Below, in pieces: positions 53,424 through 64,000 of a stretch of 64,000 bases of DNA. Origin of the DNA: Adiantum capillus-veneris (lineage: Eukaryota; Streptophyta; Polypodiopsida; Polypodiales; Pteridaceae); the NCBI GenBank assembly GCA_014529385.2, contig CM043953.1, positions 70,479,872 to 70,543,871 of the forward strand, read 5' to 3'. The notes below the pieces were generated by a model. That model ran no database searches and had not been told where the DNA came from. It worked only from the letters and a program-made list of their open reading frames with translations. The first letter of the stretch is position 1. The number at the start of each line of letters is the position of its first letter. The translations under genes were made by a program, and so were the position numbers.

Positions 53424-53720
53424 GTGTTACACCGCTTCACACAGGTTTAGGACATACATGTACGGCTAGTATATCTCCGGGTTGGCCACCCATTGCATCT
53501 CATTGAGGCTACATCATTGTATGGCTCGCATTCTCGGCAGGCCGCCCACTTTCTGGTCCAACGCCCACATTACTGAGCCTCCACTAGGGGGGGTGCCCTA
53601 TTTTCCACTTGTCTCGAGATTAGGCCAGGCCCCTATTTATATGAGGGTCTACCACACATCTCACACACACATTGTACTTTGTACTGGTGGTCTGGGTCTA
53701 TGACAACCATGGGGTTGATC
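53412..53720 (+). repeat. LTR-like sequence after a polypurine tract
   Basis: GCTGAGAGGGGG (53412-53423) followed by TGTTACACCGC has the polypurine/LTR-start pattern. CCTATTTATATGAGG near 53630 is a TATA-like box. The end is not fixed and no second LTR is seen. Confidence 0.4.
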
Positions 53721-53742
53721 GCCCCACTTACCCACCTACAAC

Positions 53743-53744
53743 TC

Positions 53745-53824
<80 letters not shown>
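53743..53824. repeat. (CT)n microsatellite
   Basis: About 80 bases of CT. Confidence 0.97.
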
Positions 53825-53827
<3 letters not shown>

Positions 53828-53904
53828 GGTTTCCTACGACATTAAAACTTTCTTCTTCTCGGGTGTGTGTGTGCGCGCTAATAAAAGGAGGAAAATGGTA
53901 TAAC

Positions 53905-54062
53905 CTTTTTATCATCCAAGTGTGGTAGATTGGTTATGCCATTTCCCTCTGGAATAACAGGTCTTGAGTTCAACTCTCCTCGTCGGCTAGATCTTTAAGG
54001 TCTCTTGGATAGTTTCCTACGATGTTAAAACTCTCTTTTTCTTTTTCTTCCTCTTCTTCTTC
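53905..54062 (+). mobile_element. tRNA-derived SINE with CT-rich tail
   Basis: A box-A-like TGGTAGATTGG (53923) and a box-B-like GAGTTCAACTC (53966) are about 43 bases apart, the spacing of internal tRNA promoters. The body then runs TCGGCTAGATCTTTAAGGTC and GTTTCCTACGATGTTAAAAC, ending in a TTC/CT-rich tail. Body-only copies lie at about 53826-53862, 54125-54190 and, inverted, 58241-58290. Confidence 0.65.
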
Positions 54063-54065
54063 TTC

Positions 54066-54124
<59 letters not shown>
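54062..54124. repeat. (TTC)n-(CT)n microsatellite
   Basis: A CTTCTTCTTCTT stretch leads into about 57 bases of CT; the tail of the SINE copy. Confidence 0.93.
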
Positions 54125-54128
<4 letters not shown>

Positions 54129-54190
54129 GGCTAGATCTTTAAGGTCTCTTGGGATAGTTTCCTACGACGTTAAAACTCTCTTCTTCCTCA
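54125..54190 (+). mobile_element. SINE body copy, 5'-truncated
   Basis: TCGGCTAGATCTTTAAGGTC and GGATAGTTTCCTACGACG followed by TTAAAACTCTCTTCTTCC; same as 53982-54040 with two or three differences. The pair probably arose by tandem duplication. Confidence 0.6.
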
Positions 54191-54424
54191 CTTTGTGCAC
54201 ACTTCTGACACCATTGCTAATGTGCTAAATCTAGCTTGTCACAATGAGGAAGATATCGTGGCATGGGAAAGAAGAACAGTAAGCTTGAAGAGAGCACCCT
54301 CTTGCTAACCTCGTGTAAGAAGAACTCTTTGGTGCATGAAAGCACAATTTTTCCTTTGCTAAACTTCTTGTTGGGATTTGAGCTAGTAACATAGAGCAAG
54401 TTAAAGACAATTTGAAACATAAAG

Positions 54425-56827
54425 GTGGTCGCATCTATGTGGGAGATTTGTTTGGAGAGTGAGGAGGCTCTACAGGGATCCTCACGAGCTCCACTTTTTC
54501 AAACAGGCACCTACTGTGTTGGTTGTGGTGCGCTTGAGAAAGCACAAAAAGTGCTTGACCAACCTCCTGTCCAGAATGTCGCTTCTTGGAATGCATTGAT
54601 TGCAGGATTTGCGCATCAAGAGCAGGGCCACAAAGCTCTAGGCTATTTTCAACGGATGCAAAGCAAGTGTATCTCTCCAAATTCACTCACCTATGCTTTC
54701 GTCTGAAGGCATGTGGCTCTACACAAGTGCTCAAGGAGCTTTATGTCCGGAGTGTGGACACTAATCGCAAGATTTGCCCCAGAGAGGTAGGGCCAAAAAG
54801 CTCTAGTCTGTTTTCAACATATGCGACGCGAGGGCCTCTCTCCAGATACACTCACCTACGCATGCATCTTGAAGGCATGTAGCTCTACGCAAGATGTTGA
54901 TACGGGCACAAAAATTCACAATTATATTGTTAGTCAGAGGTTGTTCCACAAAGGCAACGCACTTATAAGTATGTACACAAGTTGCGGGAGTCTAGAGGAC
55001 GCTCACATGCTATTACAAAGGTTGCCAGTAAGAACTGTTGCTACTTGGAATACGATAATTGTTGGCTATGTGAGAGGTGCAGCGGAAGTGAATGTTGAAC
55101 TTTGCTCAAGATGAGTGCTCCAAACTGTGCTCAAGGATTCCTTTTACTTACGGAAGGGATAGCCTTTCGTTCCTTTAGTGAGAGAGTGTAATGGACACAA
55201 ACAAAGTGAACATTGTGAATGAAAGTGCTGAGACTGAGAGATAAGAGAGAAGAATACGACACCACAATGTTGTCAAATCCTCCTCCGAAGGCCCCACTCT
55301 CTATGGCGAGAGTGGTCTACTATTGATTGCACAAATCTCTACAATGCTTTGGACTTGCCGATGATGTCGACGACAATGAGGACGACGACGAGACGGGCTG
55401 AAATCTGAAAATGCTAATGGCTGAAATCTGCAAATCTTTATCTGTTGAATTCTGACTCTATGTCGGTGACGATGTCGATGACGACGGTACGACGACGACG
55501 CGCTGAAAACGCAGATGCTGAAATCTGCGTTTTCCGGGCTGAATCTGCAAACTTCGCGGGATCTGACCGTGCGGTGAGGATCTGCTGCGGGAAGGTGAGA
55601 TCTGCGAGGTTTGGGGATTCTGACTGATTGCTGAAAACTGAAAACGCTGAGTCTAGGACTGATTTTGTCACGAAGATCTGCAAAAACGCTGAGATTGATC
55701 TGCAAACCAAAAACGCTAGGGACTGAAATCTGTCTTTGCTGAGGAAACTGCTAACGCTAGGGCTGATCTGCTGTGTCTTGTGGTCGCCAAGGCTGATCTG
55801 CCATGCAAAATTGCCAAGGTTGATCTGTGGTTGCAAAACGCTAGGTCTTGCTTGGGAGGGGGGTGTGTCCTGCTGAGAAGGTGCTTGTTGAACCGAAGCT
55901 CCTGCAGCCTCTTCTACTAGAAAGTGCTAGCGCTAGGTTTTCTTATATACTAGACTTGCTAATTTGCCCTACCGAGTTTCCAACAAAAGTCACTTCAAAA
56001 TAATAAGTGAAAAATATCAAAAAATAGGAAAAATAGATCTATGCACTATAAAATGCTCCTGATGGGTTCGTATGGAAATCTAGTGATCATGTTGTGTGCA
56101 ACCAAAGGATATGCATCTAATCTAAGTGTCTAGACATACACGGTCTGCGAACAGACTCACAAAAGTGCCAGACTGACTTGACTGAACTGAATCGAACCCT
56201 GGTCACGCTGTAGCTTGTCCACGGACACATAGGGTTGGATGTGTCACGTGACACTATGCTCTACAGAGCAACTTCTTCTGGTTATTTTCAGAGCACGCTA
56301 GATTCAGTGCTCAAGCCAAATGATCCGACTTTCATCAGTTTGTTCTCTGCTTACAGTCATGCAGGCGAGGGACCATAACTTAGAACCTATCCTAGAGCAC
56401 TATAATTCTATGGTAGATGTCCTTGGTAGAGCAGGAATTTTGAAGGAGGCAGAGGATCTAATGGAATGTATACCACTTTTCTAGATATTATCGGATGGAC
56501 CTCCTTGCTTGGATCTTGTGATACACATAATGATGTGACATTATGAGAGCACTGCTTTAATCAGGTGCTTGATAAAGGCGGTTGTACAATTGCTTATACA
56601 TTGATGTCTAGCATCTATGCCAGTGCATGGAAAATGCAGCTAGAGTACAACACATGAGAAGGTTCTCAGGAGTATGGAAAATGCTAGCCAAGGCTTACAT
56701 TGAGGTTGAGAATCAAGTACATTCCTTTCCGGTTAGAGATGACAGTCATCCACGATCTGATGATGTCTATGCTAAACTTAAATCCTTAAATGTAACCAAG
56801 AGAGAGGCTAAGTATCAACATAAATGA
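54425..56827 (+). pseudogene. PLS-class PPR pseudogene split by a solo LTR
   Basis: Plus-strand PPR motifs in order: CVGCGALEKAQKVLDQPPVQ and NVASWNALIAGFAHQEQGHK (54500-54640), MQSKCISPNSLTYAFV, LKACGSTQVLKE in a shifted frame, LSPDTLTYACILKACSSTQD (about 54835) and GNALISMYTSCGSLEDAHML. LPVRTVATWNTIIVGY follows, up to 55066. After the LTR at 55071-56253 it goes on with KPNDPTFISLFSAYSHAG, HYNSMVDVLGRAGILKEAED (about 56400), and an E/E+-like end with VHSFPVRDDSHPRSDDVYAK (to 56827). No DYW domain. Such proteins act in organelle RNA editing. At least six frame breaks or stops besides the LTR. Confidence 0.87.
55071..56253 (-). repeat. Solo LTR, family B copy 3, in PPR pseudogene
   Basis: 1183 bases, plus-strand TGAGAGGTGCAGCGG...GTCACGTGACA, flanked by perfect CTATG duplications (55066-55070, 56254-56258). 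The PPR frame (VGYALQS) reads across the empty site. It contains the AACGCTAG motif array and a GAC/GAC-rich tract. Confidence 0.93.
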
Positions 56828-58029
56828 GAATCCACAATGAGATTGTAAGATATACCAATAGAAGCATACAAGCATCATGTCGGTAATGCTTTAGCCCAAC
56901 AACATCATGCTCATTTACAACAATTGACAAATGAATGTTGAAACAGAAGGATATGTAAAATACTCTAAATTTCATACTCATTACTAGCGACGTAGTGAAA
57001 CGAATACATTGAAAATTGCACCCTGCAATGGAAATGGTGCGTTCCCTCATATTATAAAAATTCAGGAGGACTATGCAAACTCCCCCATGTAAGAAGACTT
57101 GCATGTTTTCTTTTTTTTTTTCAAACATAAAAAGGAAACAACATCTAAGTGAACATATTTCAAATGATTCATATCATCATTGTATATAAATTCTAACTCT
57201 TCTTATGGCTCTTTTGCAAGGTACATGAATCAAAATTGGAGTATCAAGATAATAAGCTACTAGAGACAGTACCAATTAAGAAACAACATAACTTGCTTTG
57301 GTGGAAAGTAAGAAACTAACTCTCTCTCTCTCTCTCCCTCCATTTTCTTCTCCGAGGATATATACTCTTGTTGAATTTTTATATGACACAACCACACTTA
57401 CACAAATGACAAGAATATACACAATAGAGCAAGATTGAATCAAAGAATTATACAATCCAAAAGCTAAGAACAGATTTAAACACATCAAAATTGGGATGTG
57501 AAAAGCGTAGCCATTTTAAACACAGAACCATGTCAACTTAAGGTAACATGATTTATGGAAAACAAAGCATAAGCTCTCTCTCTCCAACCTTTCCTCTTCT
57601 AGGTTCTTGTTTACAGATGCATACTCTTGACATATACTCTTGTTGAATGTTTGAATGACAACAAAATGGTAAATAAAAATGCTTTCCCTCGGACTCACTT
57701 CAATTCAATACAAATGCGGCTAATATAGCAAATGATACGCACCTGCTCAATTAAGACAAAGCAATTGCTTGAGATCTATGTCGCCTTGCTTGAACTCAAG
57801 AAGGAAGAGCGTGCGCATCATTTGCTGGAGGCATTGGGGGTATAAGATCAACAGACCATTAAACCACCAATCCAAATCAAATCCCCAACCCGAAAGCTGG
57901 AACAGGTGCTCAGCACCATCATCATCGTCGTCAACTTCAACATAATCGCGTTGTTGTTGTTGTTGTAGGGCGTCACTCGTTAAGAACCAGCAGGAGAAGA
58001 AGAGAAGGTGTAGTTAAAGTTGATAACGG
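56828..58029. other. No recognisable gene
   Basis: AT-rich, with CT tracts near 57320 and 57570. Two diverged ~100-base blocks (about 57300-57400 and 57560-57660) share ATACTCTTGTTGAATK and ATATGACA/AATGACA. A GTT repeat lies at 57948-57965. Confidence 0.5.
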
Positions 58030-58400
58030 CTTATTGTACTGACTGAGATGGAAAAGAGAGGATGCACCCCAAAAATGATCACATAAAGCAGTGTGATAGA
58101 TGGATTGACAAGGCTAAGGAAGCCGACAAGACCTAGCTTGTTGCATGAGATGACGAAGAGCTGGGGATGCACTTCGTGCACCATCACCTACGACAGCATG
58201 ATAAATGACCTATTGAAGGCGAGATAGAAGAAGAAGAGAGTTTTAACGTCGGAGGAAACTATCTCAAGAGACCTTAAAGATCTAGCCGACAAGAAGAGAG
58301 GATGCTGGAGAAGAGGGAATGCATCGCAAATATGATCATCTACAACACCCTATTAAATGCTAATGAAGTGAAGAAGGCCCTCGTGATACTTACTCAAATG
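58030..58400 (+). pseudogene. P-class PPR relic
   Basis: EMEKRGCTPKMIT then a TAA where Tyr is usual, SSVIDGLTRLRKPTRPSLLH and EMTKSWGCTSCTITYDSMIN then DLLKA (58045-58205) match the 35-residue P motif. After a 50-base SINE fragment, LEKRECIANMIIYNTLLNA (58302-58360) continues it. P-class PPR proteins bind organelle RNA. It is only two to three repeats long and broken. Sequence to about 58950 (KQMEKSVPYNNFISLLVKE) may be another decayed part. Confidence 0.7.
58241..58290 (-). mobile_element. SINE fragment in P-class PPR relic
   Basis: Fifty bases inverse to the SINE body (GTTTCCTCCGACGTTAAAA, TCGGCTAGATCTTTAAGGTC), flanked by AAGAAGAGAG at 58231-58240 and 58291-58300. The repeat may be a target duplication, though AAGAAGAGAG also resembles the SINE tail. 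Confidence 0.6.
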
Positions 58401-59244
58401 TGTTCATGAATTGGGTTGTGAAGCAAGAAGGATATGAAAACTCTTTGGAACTTTGGGAGAAGATGTGTTGTGTGAGTTACAAGCTGAATTAAGAACATTT
58501 TTGCACGGTGTGAGTACTGGGTTGAACTTAATGTGAGTAGTTTTGTTGTTTCGACCTGCAAAAAGGTTAACAGACACCAATCTTGGAAGCTTCCCTTGTT
58601 GCTTAGCAATCAACAAGGATTGGTGCAAGCCAACTCTACCATTTTTAGTGAAGTTAGCATGCATTGCTCTTGCTTGAATGAAACAAACAAAAGTGCACGT
58701 GCAACTTTTTTTCATGGATGTATAGCTTTTCAGAAGTTGGCATAAGCAAAGACCAACAAAACAAAGCCCGTGTATAGAACCCCCTAGCACAACTACTTAT
58801 GTTTGCCGTAAAGGACTACCAAAAGCTAACAAATTCAAGGAGGGGGCCTTCTTACCATGAAACAGATGGAAAAGAGCGTGCCTTACAACAACTTTATCAG
58901 TTTGTTGGTGAAGGAGTAAAAGAACAAGGGTTTCTAGATGATGCAAAAGAGAGGACGCTACCTAGGTAGGACGATTTTGTGTACGCATTGATACAGTGCA
59001 GTCTGGACTACACGAAATGCCCATTTTGACCATGATTAATTTACTTAATAGAAATAAAGTTGCGAAAGCAGCACTGGTGCATGGAAGCAAATGAAGCAAG
59101 GAGAGGCATGAGATGTGCTAGATAAGAGCTTTCAGCTCACTACTTGGATCTTTCAATAACAAAAGAGGAGACGAATAGGACCAATTCATGTCACCAATAG
59201 ATACACTTGGTATGGACAGCCTTTAAAAAAGGCAAACACTAAAT
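58401..59244. other. No clear gene; possible PPR debris
   Basis: Apart from the possible PPR tail near 58860-58950 nothing is recognisable. Minus-strand frames at 58394-58790 show no domain. Confidence 0.4.
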
Positions 59245-59481
59245 ATGAGCAATGTTACCGATGATCAGCCAGATGACGAGACAGACATAGGAGAGAAAAA
59301 ACCACGAGTTGCCAATCCAACAAATGCAGGGATGGCCTTTGCTAGAGGAGGGAACACTTATCAAGTCTATTTAAACTCAAAGGTAATGAATTCTTCCCCA
59401 TACATTAGAGATTTAAAACAAAGTGACCCTCCAACACTAGGAGGAGAAGCACGTTCTCAGCATGTACCTTACAATTTATAG
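59245..59481 (+). CDS. Small open frame, 78 codons, unrecognised
   Basis: Starts MSNVTDDQPDDETDIGEKKP; hydrophilic, acidic N-terminus, no domain. Its 3' part lies in a repeat unit duplicated downstream, so it may be chance. Low confidence as a gene. Confidence 0.2.
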   Translation: MSNVTDDQPDDETDIGEKKPRVANPTNAGMAFARGGNTYQVYLNSKVMNSSPYIRDLKQSDPPTLGGEARSQHVPYNL

Positions 59482-60000
59482 AACGTGGGTGAGGATGGTG
59501 TCACCTCCACACCATATGAATGTATGGTTTTTTCTTTTTTGGGGACGCAAGAATCCCATAGACAATGCATCTATAAACTATATAATTTGAAATTGCTTCT
59601 ACTTAAAATATCAGCTAACTTCTATTTCAATCGTGTGGAGGTTTTGAAGCAAATTCAAGAAGAGGCGCTATAGATTCTTGAGCATTAGCAATAACACAAT
59701 ACTAAACTCAAAGGTATGAATTCTTCCCCATGCATTAGAGTTTTAAAAACTGACCCTCCAACACTGGAGGGGAAGCATAAGTTTCCCTCCAACATTGGAG
59801 AAGATAACAAGTATACGAGGGAAGGACACGTTTGCATCTCTATGCATCTAGAAAGTATATAATCTGGAATTGCTTTTACTTAAAGTATCATCTAACTCCT
59901 AATTTCAATCGTGCGCGGGGTGGTTGAGGTTTTGAAGCAAATTCAAGAAGAAGCATTACGAATTCTCAAGCACAAGCAATAACACAATACTAAAGATATA
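59370..60000. repeat. Diverged ~300-bp tandem duplication
   Basis: Unit 1 is 59370-59703 and unit 2 is 59704-60000. Both have AACTCAAAGGTA.TGAATTC, ACCCTCCAACACT, AATTGCTT.TACTTAAA.TATC and TTTTGAAGCAAATTCAAGAA, and both end AATAACACAATACTAAA. Confidence 0.88.
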
Positions 60001-60877
60001 ATAGCATTCCAAATTCGTATTGCTTTCTTAGATCTCAAAACTGGATATAATAACAAAACGTCTATTATTAAAAATCCACCTCTAAAACCACATGAAATCA
60101 TATTAGAAAAATATTGCCAGTCAAAGACTCACAAACCAATCAAGGCACAATATTATGTTGGCAAGAGCCCTTGTTGGTGTCGTTTCCTTAGCCACTTCTA
60201 TTATGCAAAATAATCTTGCTCGTTTGTGCTTGACAACAAAGAGAAGAAAGCATGCTCGCTAACCTACAAAAGCCTATCTTCCAAAAGTTGTCTAACATAA
60301 AAATGTTGATTGCAAAATACACATATCCTCCCACAAGAAAATATCTCTCAAGAGCTACACAAAATTAATCAAGGCACACTAGTGAACCTTGATGACCTCT
60401 AATGGAGTCACAAGAAAGCGTGCAAGGTGAGGAAGGCCACTTGGCATGAAGTTATTGATAGTAATTTTCGGTAGCAGTTGGATTGGATGAATGAGCCTAA
60501 ATTAAGTAATAAAGGTAAGAAAACAAAAGTGAAATTAACAAAAGAATCCGTGTTTGTGAACCTATAAACTCATGCATAGTCAAACAAAAAATTCAATATA
60601 TCCTATCAGGTGTTGATTAATGCGCTTGGTATTAACGTGTTCGCCATCTATAGGTGTTGATCCATCTTCAATTTATGTTGGCACTCCATGTTTTAGTGCT
60701 TCTGCTCATTCGTGATCGGTATTTGCTAGCATTCGCCATCGGTCGTCGCTGCTATGTATTGAGTGTTTTAACTGTGCTTGCTAGGTAGTTCATTAGCTTT
60801 GTTCATGTGTGGTTCCATGTTTTCAGCTTACCAATTATTTCACAATACATTGTGTATTACTTCATTAGCTATAGGTT

Positions 60878-60913
<36 letters not shown>

Positions 60914-61429
60914 GCAGAGAGAGGTTTATACCTTATGTTTTGTGTTTGTGAGCATGTGTGTGTGTAGGTGTGTGGTGTTTGTGTTTGTTGTTTGTCTTAA
61001 GTTAGGAAGACTTGTGTTTGTTTTGGGAAGACTCGTGAGAGTTTGATCACTCACCTTCTATTCTTTCAAGTCCATATCTTACTTCAGGGACAATCATCAC
61101 AGCCATAAATACTAACATTAATTTTAGCAAGAAGTGATATTCTCGTAATAGAGACTGTGTGAGCCTATTTTCTATCAAGGGACACACACTAACTTAATCC
61201 CCTAAGCATCCAACCATTCTTGGATATGGTAATCATGTAAGACAATGTGCCTGATCATTGGCAATGAGAACATGCTTGCTCGATACTTAAATTGAACCAT
61301 TGTCTTGTGAGCTCTCATACACATTTTCAAGTTTAAGGTTTTACTCTTGTTGTGTGACCTATGCTTTGGCATCCAGCTTGGTTTAATATAGTCCCTTGTC
61401 AACACAGGGGGATTGGAATGTGTCATATA
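60001..61429. other. Non-coding stretch
   Basis: AT-rich, no gene recognised. It contains a GA microsatellite (60870-60922) and a GTGT-rich stretch just after it. The right end probably includes the 3' end of the copia element. Confidence 0.5.
60870..60922. repeat. (GA)n microsatellite
   Basis: GA run of about 50 bases with two C interruptions. Confidence 0.93.
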
Positions 61430-64000
61430 TCAAAAATGCCAAGGATGACTAGCCTTTTCTTGTAAGTTGTATTTAAGGCGTCTGAGCCATACACACTCAA
61501 CCATAGCTGTGAAGACTGCCATGTACTCAACCTCACAACTAGAAGTGGCCACAGTAGGTTTCTTCTTGCTCAACCATGATATACATGAAGTGCCAAGCAT
61601 GAAACAAAAACCACTTGTGGACACTCGCGTGTCAAAACAACCGGCACAATTTGAGTCCGAAAAGCATGTAAGTCTGGCGGCAATGATCCCTCCTTGGGAT
61701 AAAACAAGCCAAGATGTAAAGTGCCACTCAAGTAGCAGAAAATACTCTAGAAAGCCTGCCAATGCTTAGACCCTGGGCTATGCATAAATCTCCTGACCTG
61801 TGAGACTGCAAACTAAATATTTGGCCTCATGTTGCATACATAAATGAGGCATCCAACAGCAATTTGGTAAAGAGTGACATCTGCAGGATCACTAGCATCA
61901 TGAAGACTCAATTTCAAACCTGTCTCCATGGGAGTGGCAATAGGTTTGCAATCCTCAAGTCCAAACTTACATAGCAATGTCTCTATGTAACTTTTCTAAC
62001 ACAAGGTAATACTACCATCACACTGTTTAAATTGTATACCTAAGTAATGATGCAACAGCCCCAAATCTTTCACCTTGAAAGTAGCATTCAAATCGGCCTT
62101 AAATTCAGCAATATATCTCTCATTTGGTCCAATGATTAGCAAATCATCTACATAGAGAACCACAATGAGAAGTACATCACCCTCACGCTTTACGTACAAT
62201 GTGCTTTTTGTTGGACTGTTACGAGACCCTCGTTTGACCAACCTTCTCATACCAAGCACGAGGAGATTGCTTCAACCCATACAAAGCTTTGTTACATTTT
62301 CACACCTTATCCTCTTGTCCTTTCTTGACAAAATTGCGAGGCTGAGTTCCATAGACTTCCTCAAATATGTCTCCAGTCAAGAAAGCAGTAACAATGTCTG
62401 ACCGATGTACATCCCAACCAAAATGAGATGCCAATGCACATAGAAAACGCACGGTAGTCATACAAAAAGTGGGAGCAGAAGTCTCTTTATAATCTATGTC
62501 TTTTTTATGTGCATAACCCTTTGCAACAAGTCAAGTCTTATAGCAATCAATCTCACCATCTGGCTTGCGTTTCAACTTGTAAACCCACTTCATACCAATG
62601 GCCTTTTTGCTAGGAGGCAAATCACATAACGTCCATGTGTCATTTTCTATAAGTGCATCATATTCTGATTGCATGGAAGCCATCCAATTTTTTGAATTTT
62701 GTGCTTCATCAAAAGACAGGTTCCTCAACATCATGTAAGCTAGACACAGCCAAATCATAACAATTTGATGCATAAGATGCATGGCGAGAGCCTGAATGAG
62801 TGCAACTAGACAAAGATGCATCCAATTTACCGTCTCGCAATGTATGCAGCACCAACCATTTTGGCATACCTCTAGCTGCTCATTTTCAACCCTTTCCTCA
62901 TCAAGCACATCATGTACATTTGCATCAATAATAGGCTGATTTGTAACATTTTTAGAAACCCCCACAAGCTGTACATTTGCCTCATTGGCATTTACATTCA
63001 AACTTCCACCATTGAAAAGATGTAACAAAGTGTCATAAATGTCATGTGAGCTTACATTACTGTCTCTAGTACATGACAGCAAGGGTTGAACAAAATCTTT
63101 CACAAACACAACATCTCGTGAAACCAGAATACATTTTGTTTGTGGATGCTACAACCTGTAACCTTTACTTTCAGCACTATAACCAACAAAAATACATTTG
63201 ATAGCTTTATCATCCAATTTTTTGCGCTGTGTTTGTGGCACCAAAGCATATGCCAAACAACCAAAAACACGCATGTGCTCAATAGAAGGCTTTCTATCAT
63301 GCCATGCTTCATATGGATTCATAGACTGCAATGCTTTTGTAGGACACCTATTATGTATATAAGTGACACACATGATGACCTCAAGCCAAAACGAATGCGA
63401 AAAAGCTTGACTTTTGACCATACATCTTGCTATTTCCGTAAGTGACCTGTTTTTCCTCTCAGCAACACCATTTTGCTGAGGCGTTTAAGGCAATGTACAT
63501 TGGTGTTTTATCCCACGACTAGCCAAAAATGCATTAAATTCATGAGACATATACAACCCTACTCGATCGGAACGGAGGGTGTCCATAGTACATTTGAGAC
63601 ATTTTCAGCCATAGCCAGAAATTGTTTGAAGCACATAAATACTTCGGACTTCGATTTTAAGTGGAAATACCCATGCATGCCTGGAGTAATCATCAATGAA
63701 AGTCATGAAGTAAAGGTAATTACCCAAGGACGAAGTTTGCATAGGCCCACAAACATCACTATGCACAAGATGCAACCAAAAGGGGTGTGCAAGCACGAGA
63801 TAAGAGAGAGAGTGGGGTGGGTTAAATTTTTGGGGGAACTTTTCTTCTTTTTTTTCAACGTTCCAGAGCTTATCCCTTCCAAATATTAGCCATGAAACAT
63901 TGTCGGGCAAAGGCCGCATACCATCGGGCAAGAGCCACGCGTAGGCATCACCATGCCCACCGAATTGATGCACCACGTGCTGAGAACGATGGAGAGAACT
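61430..64000 (-). mobile_element. Ty1/copia pol relic, runs off right edge
   Basis: Minus strand from right to left. The integrase core is 63140-63860: [32 protein letters not shown], then TPQQNGVAERKN preceded by a TAA for the usual Tyr (near 63485). Its C-terminal part is RVFGCLAYALVPQTQRKKLD and KCIFVGYSAESKGYRL. RT is 61996-62710: NWMASMQSEYDALIENDTWT, KAIGMKWVYKLKRKPDGEID, KALYGLKQSPRAWYEKV, and the catalytic VLYVDDLLIIG is intact. RNase H is 61430-61762: STSGFCFMLGTSCISWLSKK, TVATSSCEVEYMAV. Fewer breaks than the copia relic at 6.7-8.7 kb, but several stops and frameshifts. Gag and protease lie beyond the window. No LTR is seen at its left. Confidence 0.9.

Noticed and set aside
53905-53990. 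Functional tRNA gene
   Set aside because: Only box-like motifs remain; no acceptor-stem pairing is evident, and the body continues into a SINE tail.

Overview
This is a eukaryotic nuclear window from a land plant. Degenerate pentatricopeptide-repeat (PPR) genes, LTR retrotransposons primed by plant initiator-Met or Asp tRNA, and long (CT)n tracts all point that way. The PPR motif style (TYACILKAC, GNALISMY) suggests a fern or other seed-free vascular plant; that is inference. I see no intact host gene. Almost everything recognisable is a mobile element, an element remnant or a pseudogene, many of them nested.

Layout. 1-10 kb: a PPR pseudogene (minus), a diverged 0.6-kb direct duplication, a decayed Ty1/copia pol (minus) and two copies of a ~245-bp MITE-like element. 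10.4-18.5 kb: an old Ty3/gypsy pol (minus, no chromodomain seen) split inside its integrase zinc finger by a 5.6-kb hAT-type DNA transposon (11433-17046; CAGGG terminal inverted repeats, perfect 8-bp target duplication TTTACCAT). This hAT has no transposase. It carries a broken protein-kinase gene, a second captured gene-like stretch, three tandem-repeat arrays and mirrored GC-rich subterminal palindrome clusters. 18.5-25 kb: a truncated LTR of family B hosts a complete but internally deleted chromodomain gypsy element (19011-24772, duplication CCTTC). 25-30 kb: a non-autonomous gag-only B element (minus) abuts a gypsy chromodomain relic and LTR, followed by a hAT transposase pseudogene.

30.6-41 kb: LTR-like and AT-rich sequence, a copia gag-protease relic (minus), LTR copies of families D and E, and a nearly full gypsy gag-pol relic (minus, 37134-41000) whose protease holds a 433-bp solo LTR. 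41.2-48.4 kb: a tandem composite B element with three LTRs and two internal regions, inserted in an E LTR (duplication GCAGT). Each internal region has an unrecognised 260-codon ORF. 48.7-52.3 kb: another gag-protease relic and several LTRs, two of them solo with target duplications. 53.4-58.4 kb: an LTR-like piece, (CT)n tracts, a tRNA-derived SINE, a PPR pseudogene split by a solo B LTR (duplication CTATG) and a second, P-class PPR relic. 61.4-64 kb: a decayed copia pol (minus) running off the right edge.

The elements do not cooperate as a pathway. The information lies in their nesting order, in shared LTR signals across families A, C, D and E, and in non-autonomous derivatives (gag-only B elements, a transposase-less gene-carrying hAT).
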